The position numbers were made by a program, and so were the translations under genes. Positions 1 to 8,802 of a stretch of 64,000 nt of DNA are shown piece by piece. The notes beneath the pieces were generated by a model. That model was not told the DNA's origin and did not search any database. It saw only the letters and a list, made by a program, of their open reading frames with translations. How positions within the stretch are numbered: the first letter of the stretch is position 1; every line of letters begins with the position of its first letter. Source of the DNA: JAJPKK01 sp963787675 (GTDB lineage Bacteria; Pseudomonadota; Alphaproteobacteria; Rhizobiales; Xanthobacteraceae); NCBI GenBank assembly GCA_963787675.1, contig CAWBDV010000010.1, positions 1 to 64,000 on the forward strand, read 5' to 3'.

Positions 1-513
1 GAAGGCGCCGATCAGCACCGGCGGAAGTCGGTAGAATTGCAGCGCGTCCAGCAAGCGTGGGAATGGCGTCGTCAGCATGAGCGCGGCGATCCAGGACATC
101 TCCGACGCCACGCGGAGCGCTGCACTGACGCCCAACGCTACGCCTTCGCGGTAGAACGTCACCGGGCCAACGGACAATATCGGCTGCAAGCCAAATCCAA
201 CCGAAAAGCCGACGAACACCAAAAGGGTCGCCCATGCCGGCGCCAGAAAGAAAATGGCGAACAGGCGGAAAGGAATCTTGGAGCGCACAATGAAGACGAG
301 GCTGACCGCGAGCAGGCCCGCGGACAGCCAAGCGTCGGCGACGACGACATTAAGCCCGATTGCAATAACGAGCAGGAAAAGCTTCAGCCGCGCGTCCCAA
401 TGGTGCCAGCAATCCTGGATGCCGGCATTCTGGTAATCCTCGATCATCCGATCGAGACGGTAGGAATAGAACTGACCGCTCACATGCCCTTGCCTTCGGC
501 AGGCAGCCAGCAT
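1..513 (-). CDS. cbiQ: Energy-coupling factor transmembrane protein CbiQ, cut by window start
   Basis: This is the T subunit of a cobalt/nickel ECF-type ABC importer, the membrane protein that couples the metal-binding M subunit to the ATPase. No stop occurs before the window edge, so only the first 171 residues are present. The reading frame begins at an ATG at 513 (a GTG at 483 is the alternative) and encodes YSYRLDRMIEDYQNAGIQDC, then WDARLKL and several hydrophobic helices (LFLLVIAIGLNVVV, FAIFFLAPAWATLLVFVGF), which is the usual CbiQ order. It follows the N-like gene by 31 bases in the cbiM operon. The ATPase gene (cbiO) would be expected beyond the window. The family call is firm; cobalt versus nickel is not decided. 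Confidence 0.85.
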   Translation of the reverse strand, partial: MLAACRRQGHVSGQFYSYRLDRMIEDYQNAGIQDCWHHWDARLKLFLLVIAIGLNVVVADAWLSAGLLAVSLVFIVRSKIPFRLFAIFFLAPAWATLLVFVGFSVGFGLQPILSVGPVTFYREGVALGVSAALRVASEMSWIAALMLTTPFPRLLDALQFYRLPPVLIGAF

Positions 514-544
514 CGCCGCCCTGTGGAATTGAGGATGCCACGGT

Positions 545-868
545 TCAAGCTGGTCGACGTCGGCCCCAAATGAGGTCCCAGTACCGGCCGATCACAAAGC
601 CGCATACGCCGCCGCCGAACAGCAGGATGAGATTCCACAGATCACCCCATTCCTCGACATTGATGTAGGGCTTGCGCGCCGGGACGCCGGCCTTCTCGGC
701 CAGATCGACATTGATCGATTGGTCCATGCCAACAAACCGCCCCGAGCGAACCTCGGATGTCACTGGCGCATTCGAGGTTGGTGCCTGCGCGATAGCGTTG
801 GGCGCAGCGAGGCTTAGAACGATAGCAAACGACGACGCCACCAATCGGCTTGTGCTAGGCCGTCGCAT
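545..868 (-). CDS. Small N-like subunit of the cobalt/nickel importer
   Basis: A 107-residue protein lies between cbiM and cbiQ and overlaps the cbiM stop by about 14 bases, so it is translationally coupled. It has an N-terminal signal or anchor (SFAIVLSLAAPNAIAQA), a polar periplasmic stretch (residues about 30-72) and one C-terminal membrane helix (LWNLILLFGGGVCGFVIGRY). CbiN and NikN subunits have two membrane helices flanking a periplasmic loop and sit at this position, so by context and topology this is the N-type accessory subunit. The sequence itself is not a close match to CbiN that I can recognise; the role is inferred. Confidence 0.6.
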   Translation of the reverse strand: MRRPSTSRLVASSFAIVLSLAAPNAIAQAPTSNAPVTSEVRSGRFVGMDQSINVDLAEKAGVPARKPYINVEEWGDLWNLILLFGGGVCGFVIGRYWDLIWGRRRPA

Positions 869-1631
869 AGGATCGCCACACGTTGAGGTCTTCCAAGACT
901 TCGGGACGCTGCAGCAAGGCGTGACGAAGCGCCAAGCCGGTAATCAGCATCTCGCCGATCGCGATTGGAATTTGGATCGGGGCGTAGGCCGAATAGATCA
1001 CCGTCAAATAGGTAAGGAAATCATACTGCGGGTGTGGCGCGGTCGCGAGCGCCGTCGCAAGCACGATGCCGGAAACCGCGTAGGTCGCGATATCTCCCAG
1101 GAGACCGCCCGCGCAGCCCGCGAACAAGATCGGCAGGCCCACTCGCCTTGCGACCTGGAACGCGGACCACCCGACCGTTCCGCCGACAAACCCGAGTGCC
1201 ATCAGATTTGCGCCCCAGGTGCCAAATCCTCCGTGCGCAAAAAATGCCGCCTGCAGGATGAGGCTGATTCCCGTCAGCGCAAAGGTCACCCTCGGTCCCA
1301 AGAGGATCGCAACCAAAGGTGTCCCGCAGGGGTGCGACGTGGTGCCAGTAAATGCGGGAACGGGAATAAGGGATATGAAGAAGACGAGGGCCGCACCCAT
1401 GCCGATCAGCGGCTTACGATCAGGGAATTTGCGCTGAAATGTCTTGATGCCCTGGGTGCCGATGGCCATCAGCAGAACCCCGCCGATGGTATAGGCGAGG
1501 ACCGGCCAGCCCGTGATAATGCCCTCGGCAATATGCATGGCGAAGGCCGGTACCGGCGCAAGCACCAGAACCGCGCTCACAAACCCGCACAGCAGCCTTC
1601 GCCGGTGTCGTTCAACCGCAACGCCACCCAT
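855..1631 (-). CDS. cbiM: Cobalt/nickel ECF transporter substrate-binding subunit CbiM
   Basis: This is the S (M) subunit that binds Co2+ or Ni2+ in the membrane. After a signal-like segment (GFVSAVLVLAPVPAFA) comes MHIAEGI at residues 32-38, the family hallmark: in CbiM/NikM the free N-terminal Met-His-Ile chelates the metal, so cleavage after AFA would be required. SHPCGTPLVA and further hydrophobic helices complete the 258-residue protein. I place the start at 1631 because AAGGGGAAGGAAG stands directly before this ATG; an upstream ATG at 1673 would overlap the dodecin-like gene and has no such site. It is second in a minus-strand operon (dodecin-like, cbiM, N-like, cbiQ). No metal riboswitch was recognised upstream. 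Confidence 0.9.
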   Translation of the reverse strand: MGGVAVERHRRRLLCGFVSAVLVLAPVPAFAMHIAEGIITGWPVLAYTIGGVLLMAIGTQGIKTFQRKFPDRKPLIGMGAALVFFISLIPVPAFTGTTSHPCGTPLVAILLGPRVTFALTGISLILQAAFFAHGGFGTWGANLMALGFVGGTVGWSAFQVARRVGLPILFAGCAGGLLGDIATYAVSGIVLATALATAPHPQYDFLTYLTVIYSAYAPIQIPIAIGEMLITGLALRHALLQRPEVLEDLNVWRSYATA

Positions 1632-1647
1632 ACTTCCTTCCCCTTCT

Positions 1648-1890
1648 TTACTTTGCGTGCGATCCGACGGCATGAAGTGTCACTTGGATATGTGCCGGTG
1701 TTCCGTGGTCGCCCGGCTTGTGGGAGATCGTGCCCTTGATATTGACGACCTCGAACGCATCGAAGGTCAGACTGCTGTGATGCCCTTGCGGGTCCGTCAT
1801 TCCGGCAACCGCATTGAATATAGCCTCATCGATGTTTGTGCCAGCGCCGACCACCATTACCATGTGCTGATGCTTATGATGTTCAGACAT
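1648..1890 (-). CDS. Dodecin-like protein with His-rich N-terminus
   Basis: An 80-residue protein with the dodecin layout: an amphipathic helix (NIDEAIFNAVAG), then FEVVNIKGTI and HIQVTLHAVG, matching the family pattern of SIEEAI, FEVVxIxGxI and xYQVTLKVGF. Dodecins are small dodecameric flavin stores. Here the Trp that stacks the flavin in known dodecins (just before FEVV) is Ala, and the N-terminus is MSEHHKHQHM with four His, which looks like a metal site. The gene leads the cbiM operon (16 bases before the cbiM start) and has GAGGGAGAG before its ATG. I infer a metal-related rather than flavin-related role; the fold call is reasonably sure. Confidence 0.7.
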   Translation of the reverse strand: MSEHHKHQHMVMVVGAGTNIDEAIFNAVAGMTDPQGHHSSLTFDAFEVVNIKGTISHKPGDHGTPAHIQVTLHAVGSHAK

Positions 1891-2102
1891 CGAGTTCTCT
1901 CCCTCTATGACCCCGCGCCAGAATTTTGAGGCGCTTGTTGCGTTTTTATTGGCGAATGGCGCAGACGCCCTTGATCTTGGTCAACACGCGAGAGCGTTCG
2001 CGACGTTTTCAGTCAGAACGCTTGCAAGCGTCGAGCACGGCTTGATGCGGTCGACCCAGGGTAGCCCGCGTTTCCATCAGCGCCGATTTTCATCGCTTCC
2101 CG
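1891..2102. other. Upstream region of the cbi operon, no gene recognised
   Basis: This non-coding stretch precedes the minus-strand cbi operon and should hold its promoter. Both strands were read. No cobalamin or NiCo riboswitch core, no NikR-type inverted repeat and no convincing protein were seen. An open frame running from 1907 to 2314 on the plus strand has no family resemblance and no ribosome-binding site. Confidence 0.4.
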
Positions 2103-2354
2103 GGACGCGTCTTCCGCCTGGTTCAGTTTATCGCCGCCCGCGGTGCAGGCATCATTCTCATCACGGATGCCGAAGGAGCGGACCACGCGGCGTCCAAAAC
2201 GCTCTCAACGCTGGAGTTACCGGAAATGGATTCGACCGTTGCGCCGTTCGTTTACGCGATTCCAGTCCACCTCATCGCCCACCATACGGCGGCGATGATT
2301 GGGACCGATATTGATCGGCCGCGCAATCTCGCAAAGTCGGTCACGGTCAAGTAA
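2103..2354 (+). pseudogene. C-terminal remnant of a GlmS-like SIS-domain protein
   Basis: The frame ending at the TAA at 2352-2354 reads IILITDAEGADHAASKTLST, ELPEMDSTVAPFVYAIPVHL, IAHHTAAMIGTDIDRPRNLA and KSVTVK. This is the extreme C-terminus of glucosamine-6-phosphate synthase (GlmS family): E. coli GlmS ends in GTDVDQPRNLAKSVTVE. Only about 80 residues remain. A stop lies upstream at 2043, there is no start codon with a ribosome site, and the glutamine amidotransferase and first SIS domains are absent. It is therefore a gene relic, left by deletion or by incoming DNA. No function is expected. Confidence 0.75.
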
Positions 2355-2972
2355 ACTCGAGCACCGTTGCCGGTCGCCGAATCATCCTAAACCTTCGCCG
2401 GTGGCTTGTCGCAATTCCGTTCGATGGTAGCAGCTAATATCGCCAGCGTGGCCGCCATGAGCGAATAGAATGCTATCATTACACTTCCTGAACGATTTGT
2501 GGGGTTCCCATAGAGGCCGCTTATGTCCGAAGGGACACCTTGACTGCGGAAGAGGCGGCCGAACTGATCGGCATTTCCGCGACTGCTGTGCCCAAATAAG
2601 CTCAGATTTTCGCGGGAAGCAGGGGTTTTGGTCAAATCGTCTGTGGTTTGGTCAGAGACCGGATAAAATTATCGATGGCGAGCAACCTCGCCTTGGTTTC
2701 GCCCGCGACGAGCTATCGCACGATAATCAGTTTCGCGAAATTCGCGATATAGACAATGTCTGTTTATCACTTCCTAACCAAGAAAACGGCGGTTCGAAAT
2801 ACTACGTAGATTTACGGAAAGATTTGCCCTTTCGGATCAGCGAGAATGGGCATAGCGCGCGCGGCTCGGTTCACGAGGTTTCAATATGTGCCACGGGTGT
2901 TTCAACCAGCTCCTGCTTCGCGACGAGTTCCACTCCGGTGGGATGGCCGGCCTGCTCGGCAAGGCGGCGGGC
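2355..2972. other. Gene-poor stretch before the amidohydrolase relic
   Basis: About 600 bases with no convincing gene. On the plus strand near 2540-2600 a frame reads LTAEEAAELIGISATAV then stops, resembling the helix-turn-helix of excisionase-type proteins; it is open only from the TGA near 2489 and is probably a fragment. On the minus strand a 30-codon ORF (2387-2479) is listed separately. A longer plus-strand frame from 2470 to 3027 has no recognisable family and overlaps the next gene. Confidence 0.4.
2387..2479 (-). CDS. Possible 30-residue membrane peptide
   Basis: A short frame encodes MIAFYSLMAATLAILAATIE followed by a polar tail (RNCDKPPAKV). It would form one membrane helix. A GGAAG sequence sits at suitable distance before the ATG. 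No family is recognised, and the surrounding DNA is full of relics, so this may be chance. Confidence 0.25.
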   Translation of the reverse strand: MIAFYSLMAATLAILAATIERNCDKPPAKV

Positions 2973-4670
2973 ATGCCCACTCGACGCGCGTTCATGGCCT
3001 ATTCGGTCGCCGCGGCCTCCGCGCTGAGCGCGGTTGGGGCCGCTCCCGCCTTCGCCGCGGACGAAGGCGCCGACCTGATTTTGCGTGGCGGGACGATCCG
3101 TCCGCTGCCGGGCGCGACAGTCGCCTCGGCGCTTGCGATCAAAGGCGGCAAAGTGCTTGCGGTTGGCGACGAAAGCGCGCTGTCGGGCCTCAAGACGAGC
3201 GACACCAAGGTCGTCGATCTCGCCGGCCGCACGCTGCTGCCAGGGCTCATCGATCCGCATTGCCACACGCTCCTCGCCTCGCTGATCTTCGAACTGCTCG
3301 ACGACGTCGGCTACGCCAAATATCCGACCCGCGAAAAACTCGTAGCGCATCTGAAGCAGGTCGCGGCCAGCACCCCAAAAGGGCAATGGATAGTTGGCTC
3401 CAATTTCGACAACCTTCTGCAAGGCGGGGATTTCACGCGGACGGAACTGGATGCGATTTCAACGGATCATCCGATTTTCGTCTGGTACACAAATGGGCAC
3501 GACGCCTGCGTCAATAGCGAAGCGCTTAAGATCGCGGGAATCTCCGAGGATGTAGGGGATCTGCCGGGCGGCGGTCATTTCGGCCGGGGCGCTGACGGCA
3601 AGCTCAACGGCCTTGTTTACGAGGAAAGCGCGATGCTCAAATTCGCGGTCCACTTCCTCGCCAAAGTCACGCCCGAACTCGCGGCTAAGGCGGTCACACA
3701 TTATTCCTGGCATATGGGTTCCGTCGGCAACACGATGCTGCACGAGCCGGGCACGATCCGCTCGGACTGGATCGAGCAGTTCGCAAAGGTCTCGAATACG
3801 CTTGCCTGCCGCACCAGCGCGAGCGTGATGTTCGACGACATGAAGGGCCTGAAGCCCTGGCGCAGCCTCGGCCTCGGACCGAAAGGCGCGGCTGTGGCCG
3901 AGTCCCTGTTCTCGCTCTATGGCGTAAAGATCGTCGGCGACGGCTCGAACCAGACCGAGACCGGGGCGCAGACCAAGCCCTATCTGAACTCAACCTCCAA
4001 GGGGTCGCCGAACTTCGACGCCGCCCAGTTGAAACAGATGGTCGCCGAAATCAAAGCCTTCGGTCTGCCGGTGCTGATTCACGCCAACGGCGATTAGACG
4101 ATCGACATTGCGTTGGATGCGATCGAGGCGGCCTACGCGGGCTCGACCGACTATGGCGTAAACCGCATCGAGCACGCGACGATGGCGCGTCCCGACCAGA
4201 TCCTGCGCATGAAGAAGCTCAACGTGCAGCCGAGCTTCCTGATGAACCACGTGCGCTTCTACGGCGCCGCATATCGCGACCAGATCTTCGGCCCGGAACG
4301 TGCCGCCTTCACGGACCCCGCCGCAGCCTGCGTGAAAGCCGGCTTGCCCTTCACGCTGCACACCGACAGCCCTTGCTCGCCGCCGGGACCGCTCGCGCTC
4401 ATCAGCACGGCGATGACGCGCCGCTGCATCATCGACCATTCCGTGGTCGGCCCCGATCAGGCCGTGTCGCTTGACGAGGCGATCCGCGCGGTCACGATCC
4501 ACGCCGCCCGCCAGATCGGGCAGGGCGACCGCCTCGGTTCGCTCGAAAAGGGCAAGGAAGCGGATTTCACCATCCTGGAAGGCGATCCCTACAAGGTGAG
4601 CCCAGATGCGATCGCCGACATCAAGGTCAGCGAGACGTGGGTAGCGGGGGAGCGCAAGTTCGCGGCGTGA
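2973..4670 (+). pseudogene. Exported amidohydrolase (Amidohydro_3 / YtcJ type) with an in-frame TAG
   Basis: A metal-dependent amidohydrolase of about 565 residues. It has a twin-arginine type leader (TRRAFMAYSVAAASALSAVG), the LILRGGTI opening of the composite domain, LLPGLIDPHCHT with the metal-binding HxH, and later HANGD, IEHATM and FTLHTDSP. Between HANGD and TIDIALDAIEAA a TAG stop occupies 4095-4097; relatives have a residue such as Gln here, so a single CAG-to-TAG change explains it. Both halves keep the same frame and look otherwise intact. The start at 2973 puts the Arg pair at residues 4-5; ATGs at 2943 and 2886 are possible. Without suppression the product ends at about residue 374, losing part of the metal site. 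Substrate unknown. Confidence 0.8.
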
Positions 4671-4831
4671 CGGAGCGTGCATCCCGGCCCCGGTCTTCAG
4701 GATCATCCCGGGCTTGAGCCGCAGGTTCCTCTTGATTGCCGGAATCGCTTGCGATTCCGCCATTTAGGCAACGTCACGGGCCGATCCTCTCGGATTCATG
4801 AGAGCACACCATCAGCAATAGAGCGCACCGT

Positions 4832-5974
4832 TCAACAAAGCATCGGTGCTTGGATCGGAACTTTCCACGCGTCATAACCGTATACCCAATCGGCATTGCC
4901 CCCTTCCTTAAGCCATTCGTTGCCGCGTGAACCGATTTGCACCCGTGCGGTGCGCTCCTTGCGGGCGCGCTCGTAGGCTGTCAGGCGCCGTGCAACGTCA
5001 GACCTTGCAACATCTGTAAGGGCGCGACCGATCACGACGGCGTCCTCAATCGCCATTGCGGCCCCCTGCGCCATGAATGGCGTCATTGGATGGCAAGCGT
5101 CGCCCAACAGCGTTACGCGGCCGGATGACCATGCGGGCAGCGGATCGCGCACATAGAGGGCGGACTTCATCACGTCGTTGCAAGCGTCGAGGAGCGTGCG
5201 CGCCTCCGCATGAAATGCCGCGTAGGCTTGGCGCAATTCCGCGACGCCGCCCGGCATCGTCCAGGATTCGTGACGCCAGTCCGCCTGCGGCATCGTTGCA
5301 AACACGAAGGTTTCTCGGCCGCGGTTCAACGGGAACGTAACGATCTGCAGGTCAGGCGTCGGACCCCACCACTTGGTAAAGGCGTCGAGGTTCGGGATCG
5401 ACAAGCGCGAGCGGTCGACGACGCCGCGATAGGAGACAAGACCGGTGAATTGTGGATGTTCGGGGCCGAACAGTGCCGTGCGGGTCGGCGAATGTATCCC
5501 GTCGGCACCGATCAGAACGTCGACAGTCTCCTTGTCGCCGTTCGCAAACCTCACCGACGGCCGGCCGTCGTCGAGCGCGATTTCAGTCACACGATGCCCT
5601 AGGCGAATGAGTTGATCAGGAAGGCGGGCCCGCAACGCGTTGAGAAGATCGGCGCGATGAATCGTCAACTGTGGCGCACCGTAGCGCTGTTCGGCAGTGT
5701 CGGCCATTTCGAGCCGAGAGGTTTCAAGGCCGGTGTCCCACATCCGACTGATGCGATGCGTCGGCCGTGCCGCCGTCTCCTTCAGCATCGGCACCACGTC
5801 AAGACCGTCCAGCGCCCGCACGGAATTGGGAGTGAGATTGATATCGGCGCCGACGCGTTGAAATGACGTCGCCTGCTCGAAAATCTGAACGTCGTGTCCC
5901 GCTTGGCGCAACGCGATGGCGGCCGCGAGGCCGCCTACGCCGCCGCCGTTGATTCCAATCATCAGTCTGTCCAT
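4832..5974 (-). CDS. FAD-dependent aromatic monooxygenase (salicylate hydroxylase-like)
   Basis: A 380-residue class A flavoprotein monooxygenase, which uses NAD(P)H and O2 to hydroxylate aromatic acids. Visible are the FAD dinucleotide fold GGGVGGLAAAIALRQ (residues about 8-22), the conserved VLIGADGIHS and GDACHPMTPFMAQGAAMAIE near the C-terminus, as in salicylate and 6-hydroxynicotinate hydroxylases. An extra Asn precedes the first glycines (MIGINGGGVGG). The frame is open upstream to 6184, but that part overlaps the SDR gene; GGGGAACGGAC precedes the ATG at 5974. It is last in the leftward catabolic unit, 34 bases after the SDR. The exact substrate is unknown. Confidence 0.85.
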   Translation of the reverse strand: MDRLMIGINGGGVGGLAAAIALRQAGHDVQIFEQATSFQRVGADINLTPNSVRALDGLDVVPMLKETAARPTHRISRMWDTGLETSRLEMADTAEQRYGAPQLTIHRADLLNALRARLPDQLIRLGHRVTEIALDDGRPSVRFANGDKETVDVLIGADGIHSPTRTALFGPEHPQFTGLVSYRGVVDRSRLSIPNLDAFTKWWGPTPDLQIVTFPLNRGRETFVFATMPQADWRHESWTMPGGVAELRQAYAAFHAEARTLLDACNDVMKSALYVRDPLPAWSSGRVTLLGDACHPMTPFMAQGAAMAIEDAVVIGRALTDVARSDVARRLTAYERARKERTARVQIGSRGNEWLKEGGNADWVYGYDAWKVPIQAPMLC

Positions 5975-6008
5975 GTCCGTTCCCCGTATTGATGCTTCGG
6001 GTTTGGCG

Positions 6009-6761
6009 TCAGTGCAGCGAAAACCCGCCATCGACGGCAAAGGTTTGGCCGGTGATGAATTTCGAATCGTCAGAGAGCAGGAACGCGACGACACCGTCGA
6101 GATCGTTCGGCATCTGCTTACGCTTGAGGATCTGCTTTTCGGCGTAGTCGTTCCAACGCTGTTCCGAAATATCCTTGGTCGCATCGACGACTGTTAGGCC
6201 CGGCAGCAGACAGTTGACCCTGACCATGCGGTCGCCGAATTCCCGTGCCAATGACCGCGTCATGCCAACAATGGCCGCTTTGCTAGTGACGTAGTGCAAT
6301 AGACGAGGCGCACCCCAATAGATCGAATCCGACGAGACAGTGACGATCGAGCCACCGTTGCGCATGAGGGGGCCGACCGCGCGAACGGTCAGCCAAGTGC
6401 CTCGCACATTGATCGCCATCATCCGATCCCATGCTTCAATCGAGATTTCGTCATAACGCTTGCCGCCGACGTTGTTGGCCCAACCAGCATTGGCGACGAG
6501 ACCGTCAATGGCGCTGCCGTCGAAAGTGGCAAAACGCGCCATTTCCTGGACTGAGGCTTCCGAAGCGACGTCGGCTTCGACGAAACGCGCATCGATGCCA
6601 GCAGCTTTGAGCTTTCGCTCGGCATCGATGCCTAGCGCGGCGTCGATCTCGGCGATGACAACACTTGCGCCTTCGCGGCCAAGCCTTTCCGCATAGGCAA
6701 AACCCAGGCCGCGACCGGCGCCGGTGATGACGATCCGTTTGCCGGCAAATCGTTGGTTCAT
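6009..6761 (-). CDS. SDR-family dehydrogenase
   Basis: A 250-residue classical short-chain dehydrogenase/reductase. It shows TGAGRGLG for NAD(P) binding (residues about 13-20), an aspartate after the second strand (EADV), NAG, and the catalytic Ser with YVTSK (YxxxK). The C-terminus ends in FAVDGGFSLH, typical of the family. In this cluster it may oxidise a cis-diol or an alcohol intermediate; the sequence does not decide that. It lies 27 bases after the unknown 132-residue gene and before the FAD monooxygenase. Confidence 0.85.
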   Translation of the reverse strand: MNQRFAGKRIVITGAGRGLGFAYAERLGREGASVVIAEIDAALGIDAERKLKAAGIDARFVEADVASEASVQEMARFATFDGSAIDGLVANAGWANNVGGKRYDEISIEAWDRMMAINVRGTWLTVRAVGPLMRNGGSIVTVSSDSIYWGAPRLLHYVTSKAAIVGMTRSLAREFGDRMVRVNCLLPGLTVVDATKDISEQRWNDYAEKQILKRKQMPNDLDGVVAFLLSDDSKFITGQTFAVDGGFSLH

Positions 6762-6788
6762 ATCTGTTCTACCTGCCTGGTGGCGGCG

Positions 6789-7187
6789 TCAGGTCCGGTC
6801 GCCCTCAGCCACCACGGCGTACTGAAAGAAATTCGGCCCATCGTGTTCGTATATCGTGACCGATGCACCGCCGCCCGCCCGACCCGTGAAGGGCTCGCCA
6901 CTGCCGTGGTCGTAACCGTGGAAACCAATATCTGTGTCGAGACACAGTTCGATCGCCGCATCCATGTCGCCGCACAGAATACGTCCATCGGCGCTGCGGA
7001 AGAATCGGCCCGATGTCACGTCGAGGAAACCGTCGGCTGTCGGGCGAACGTCGAACGATTCCCCTGTTCCGAGCGAATGAATCCGGACCGGACACCGCCC
7101 CGATCGGCGTCGATGAGCTTCGATCGCAATGATGCGCCGTGTGTCAGGCTGCATGGCGATGCCCGGAGAGGGCTGCGGGGCGATCAA
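6789..7187 (-). CDS. Protein of unknown function in the ring-cleavage unit
   Basis: 132 residues with no family I recognise. The ATG at 7185-7187 overlaps the stop of the VOC dioxygenase (ATGA), so the two are translationally coupled; this supports the gene and its start. The protein is polar, without signal peptide or membrane helices, and has a run of acidic and aromatic residues (DTDIGFHGYDHGSGEPF) with several His and Asp that could bind metal. Its fixed place beside a ring-cleaving dioxygenase suggests an accessory role in that step; this is inference. Confidence 0.6.
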   Translation of the reverse strand: MIAPQPSPGIAMQPDTRRIIAIEAHRRRSGRCPVRIHSLGTGESFDVRPTADGFLDVTSGRFFRSADGRILCGDMDAAIELCLDTDIGFHGYDHGSGEPFTGRAGGGASVTIYEHDGPNFFQYAVVAEGDRT

Positions 7188-8134
7188 GCATGACCCCGGC
7201 CGCTGTCATCCCTGGACGCGACCTGCCGGCGAGTCTTTCCGTCGATTCCGCCGGCAATCGCCCACTCGGCGAACAGTTCCGGCTTGCGCTCGAACGTCCC
7301 TGGCTTCCAGTCCGCGGTGCAGTAGTCCTCGTCGGCATAATATTCTAGCGGCGCCGCCAGTGGGTTTTCGAAATACCAGAAGTACGCCGACGAAATTGGG
7401 TGACGGCCAGGACCTATCTCCGTCTTCCAGCCCTTCCGGCTCATGGCGATGCCGCCTCCAATGACTTCATGGATATCGGTGACTGTGAAAGCCACGTGAT
7501 TGATACCAGCGCGGCCGGGCCGATTGAGCATAAAGAGATTGTGGTGGTCGCCAACCTCCTGGCAGCGCGTAAAGACGCCATGTCCCGGGTATTCGTCGCT
7601 GATGACGAAGCCAAGTTTCTCGGTATAGAACGCACGCATCGCGGCGAAGTCTGCTGCGAACAGGACAATATGGCCGATGTTGATCGGCCGCGCCTGGTCG
7701 TAGATAGGTGAGCGCTGATTAACCCGCTGATGGGCGCCCGGCGCATTGGGCGGCGTCGGCCTTACCGTGATTGGCGTTCGTTTGCTGACGCGGAAGGCCA
7801 AACTTAAGCCGTTGGGGTCGGTAACGCGCGGCATTCCGTCCGCACCAACACGAAAGCTGTCCACAGTGCGGAGCGTCGATACCGTCCGTTCAAGCTCGCG
7901 CTCATCGGCAGCACCCCAAATCACTTCTCGCACCGTGTTGCCGGTTTCGATTGGTGGCGGAAGGTCGGACGCCTCAGACGGCTGCACGATCACGGCAGTA
8001 TGGTCGCGAGTCTCGTAGACTAGCTTGTCGGGAGCAGTCGCAACTTTCGAAACGCCCCAGTCGTCAAGAAAACGCTTGGCTTCGGCCATGCTGGTAACAC
8101 CGAAGACAACGGCGTCGATTCCACTTAGCGCCAT
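7184..8134 (-). CDS. VOC-family extradiol ring-cleavage dioxygenase
   Basis: A 316-residue type I extradiol dioxygenase, Fe(II)-dependent, that cleaves catechol-like rings beside the two hydroxyls. It has two vicinal-oxygen-chelate domains. The C-terminal one carries the metal ligands: His in NIGHIVLF, His in GINHVAFTV and Glu in PLEYYAD; the N-terminal domain (SGIDAVVFGVTS) is degenerate, as usual. I start it at the ATG at 8134, preceded by GGAG, not at an upstream GTG at 8167. It follows the cupin gene by 92 bases and overlaps the next gene by 4. It is the best candidate for the ring-opening step of this cluster. Confidence 0.82.
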   Translation of the reverse strand: MALSGIDAVVFGVTSMAEAKRFLDDWGVSKVATAPDKLVYETRDHTAVIVQPSEASDLPPPIETGNTVREVIWGAADERELERTVSTLRTVDSFRVGADGMPRVTDPNGLSLAFRVSKRTPITVRPTPPNAPGAHQRVNQRSPIYDQARPINIGHIVLFAADFAAMRAFYTEKLGFVISDEYPGHGVFTRCQEVGDHHNLFMLNRPGRAGINHVAFTVTDIHEVIGGGIAMSRKGWKTEIGPGRHPISSAYFWYFENPLAAPLEYYADEDYCTADWKPGTFERKPELFAEWAIAGGIDGKTRRQVASRDDSGRGHA

Positions 8135-8226
8135 TGGGTCACTCCATTGCGGCTGTCTTGCCCGCACTAGCGACGTCCGCCTCTTGGATAACGTCGCCCG
8201 GCGGGGCTTCGACCTGACTGACGACG

Positions 8227-8760
8227 TTAGCGTTTGACTTTCGACAGCGGGTGTTCCGGCGGATAGGTCGGCGTCACCGGTTTTGGCGACCCGATCATAA
8301 CCATCATGATCGCTTCTTCCTCGCCGATGTTGACTTCGCCGCGATAGACGCCGGGCGGAACCGACACGCAGTCGCGCTCGCCGAGAACCGCCTCCCAGCG
8401 CTCGCCGTCCTTTTCGGTCATGACCTTGATCTTGCCGCGCAGTACAAAGAAGACCTCTTCGGCATCAACGTGCAGGTGCATTGGGCCTTCCGCTCCCGGC
8501 GGCAAGATCATGTTCGACAGCGTGAAGTTCTCCGCCGGGATCACGTTGGAATCGCTTGCGACCCCAGTTCCGCCAGTGCCGATGAAGCGCTTTTGGGCCC
8601 GGCGATACTTCGGATCGAAGTCGGCTTGGAATTTGAGGGCGTTCCAGTCGTAGGAGCGCTCCGCGACGCGTGCGAGTCGACTATTCATCCAGGCTTCAAA
8701 GGTCGCGTCCTCGGGGCGATCCCAGGAACGCTTCTGCGGCTTTCGGGTCACGTCGTCCAT
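8227..8760 (-). CDS. Cupin-domain protein
   Basis: 177 residues with one cupin barrel. The metal motif is visible as GPMHLHVDAEEVFFVLRGKI, with HxH and a Glu four residues on, and the second cupin motif follows (VSVPPGVYRGEVN). Such proteins act as dioxygenases, isomerases or hydroxymuconate-type enzymes in aromatic pathways. It is first after the IclR gene in the leftward unit, so it is probably part of the pathway. The reaction cannot be named. Confidence 0.75.
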   Translation of the reverse strand: MDDVTRKPQKRSWDRPEDATFEAWMNSRLARVAERSYDWNALKFQADFDPKYRRAQKRFIGTGGTGVASDSNVIPAENFTLSNMILPPGAEGPMHLHVDAEEVFFVLRGKIKVMTEKDGERWEAVLGERDCVSVPPGVYRGEVNIGEEEAIMMVMIGSPKPVTPTYPPEHPLSKVKR

Positions 8761-8802
8761 AATCTACCTCCTGGCTGTCATGTTGAATGTCGAATTCGGC
8801 CG

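Noticed and set aside
1907..2314. 135-residue plus-strand ORF upstream of the cbi operon
   Set aside because: No family resemblance or ribosome site, and its end overlaps the GlmS relic in a different frame.
2470..3027. 185-residue ORF before the amidohydrolase
   Set aside because: No recognisable content, no ribosome site, and it overlaps the Tat signal region of the amidohydrolase in another frame.
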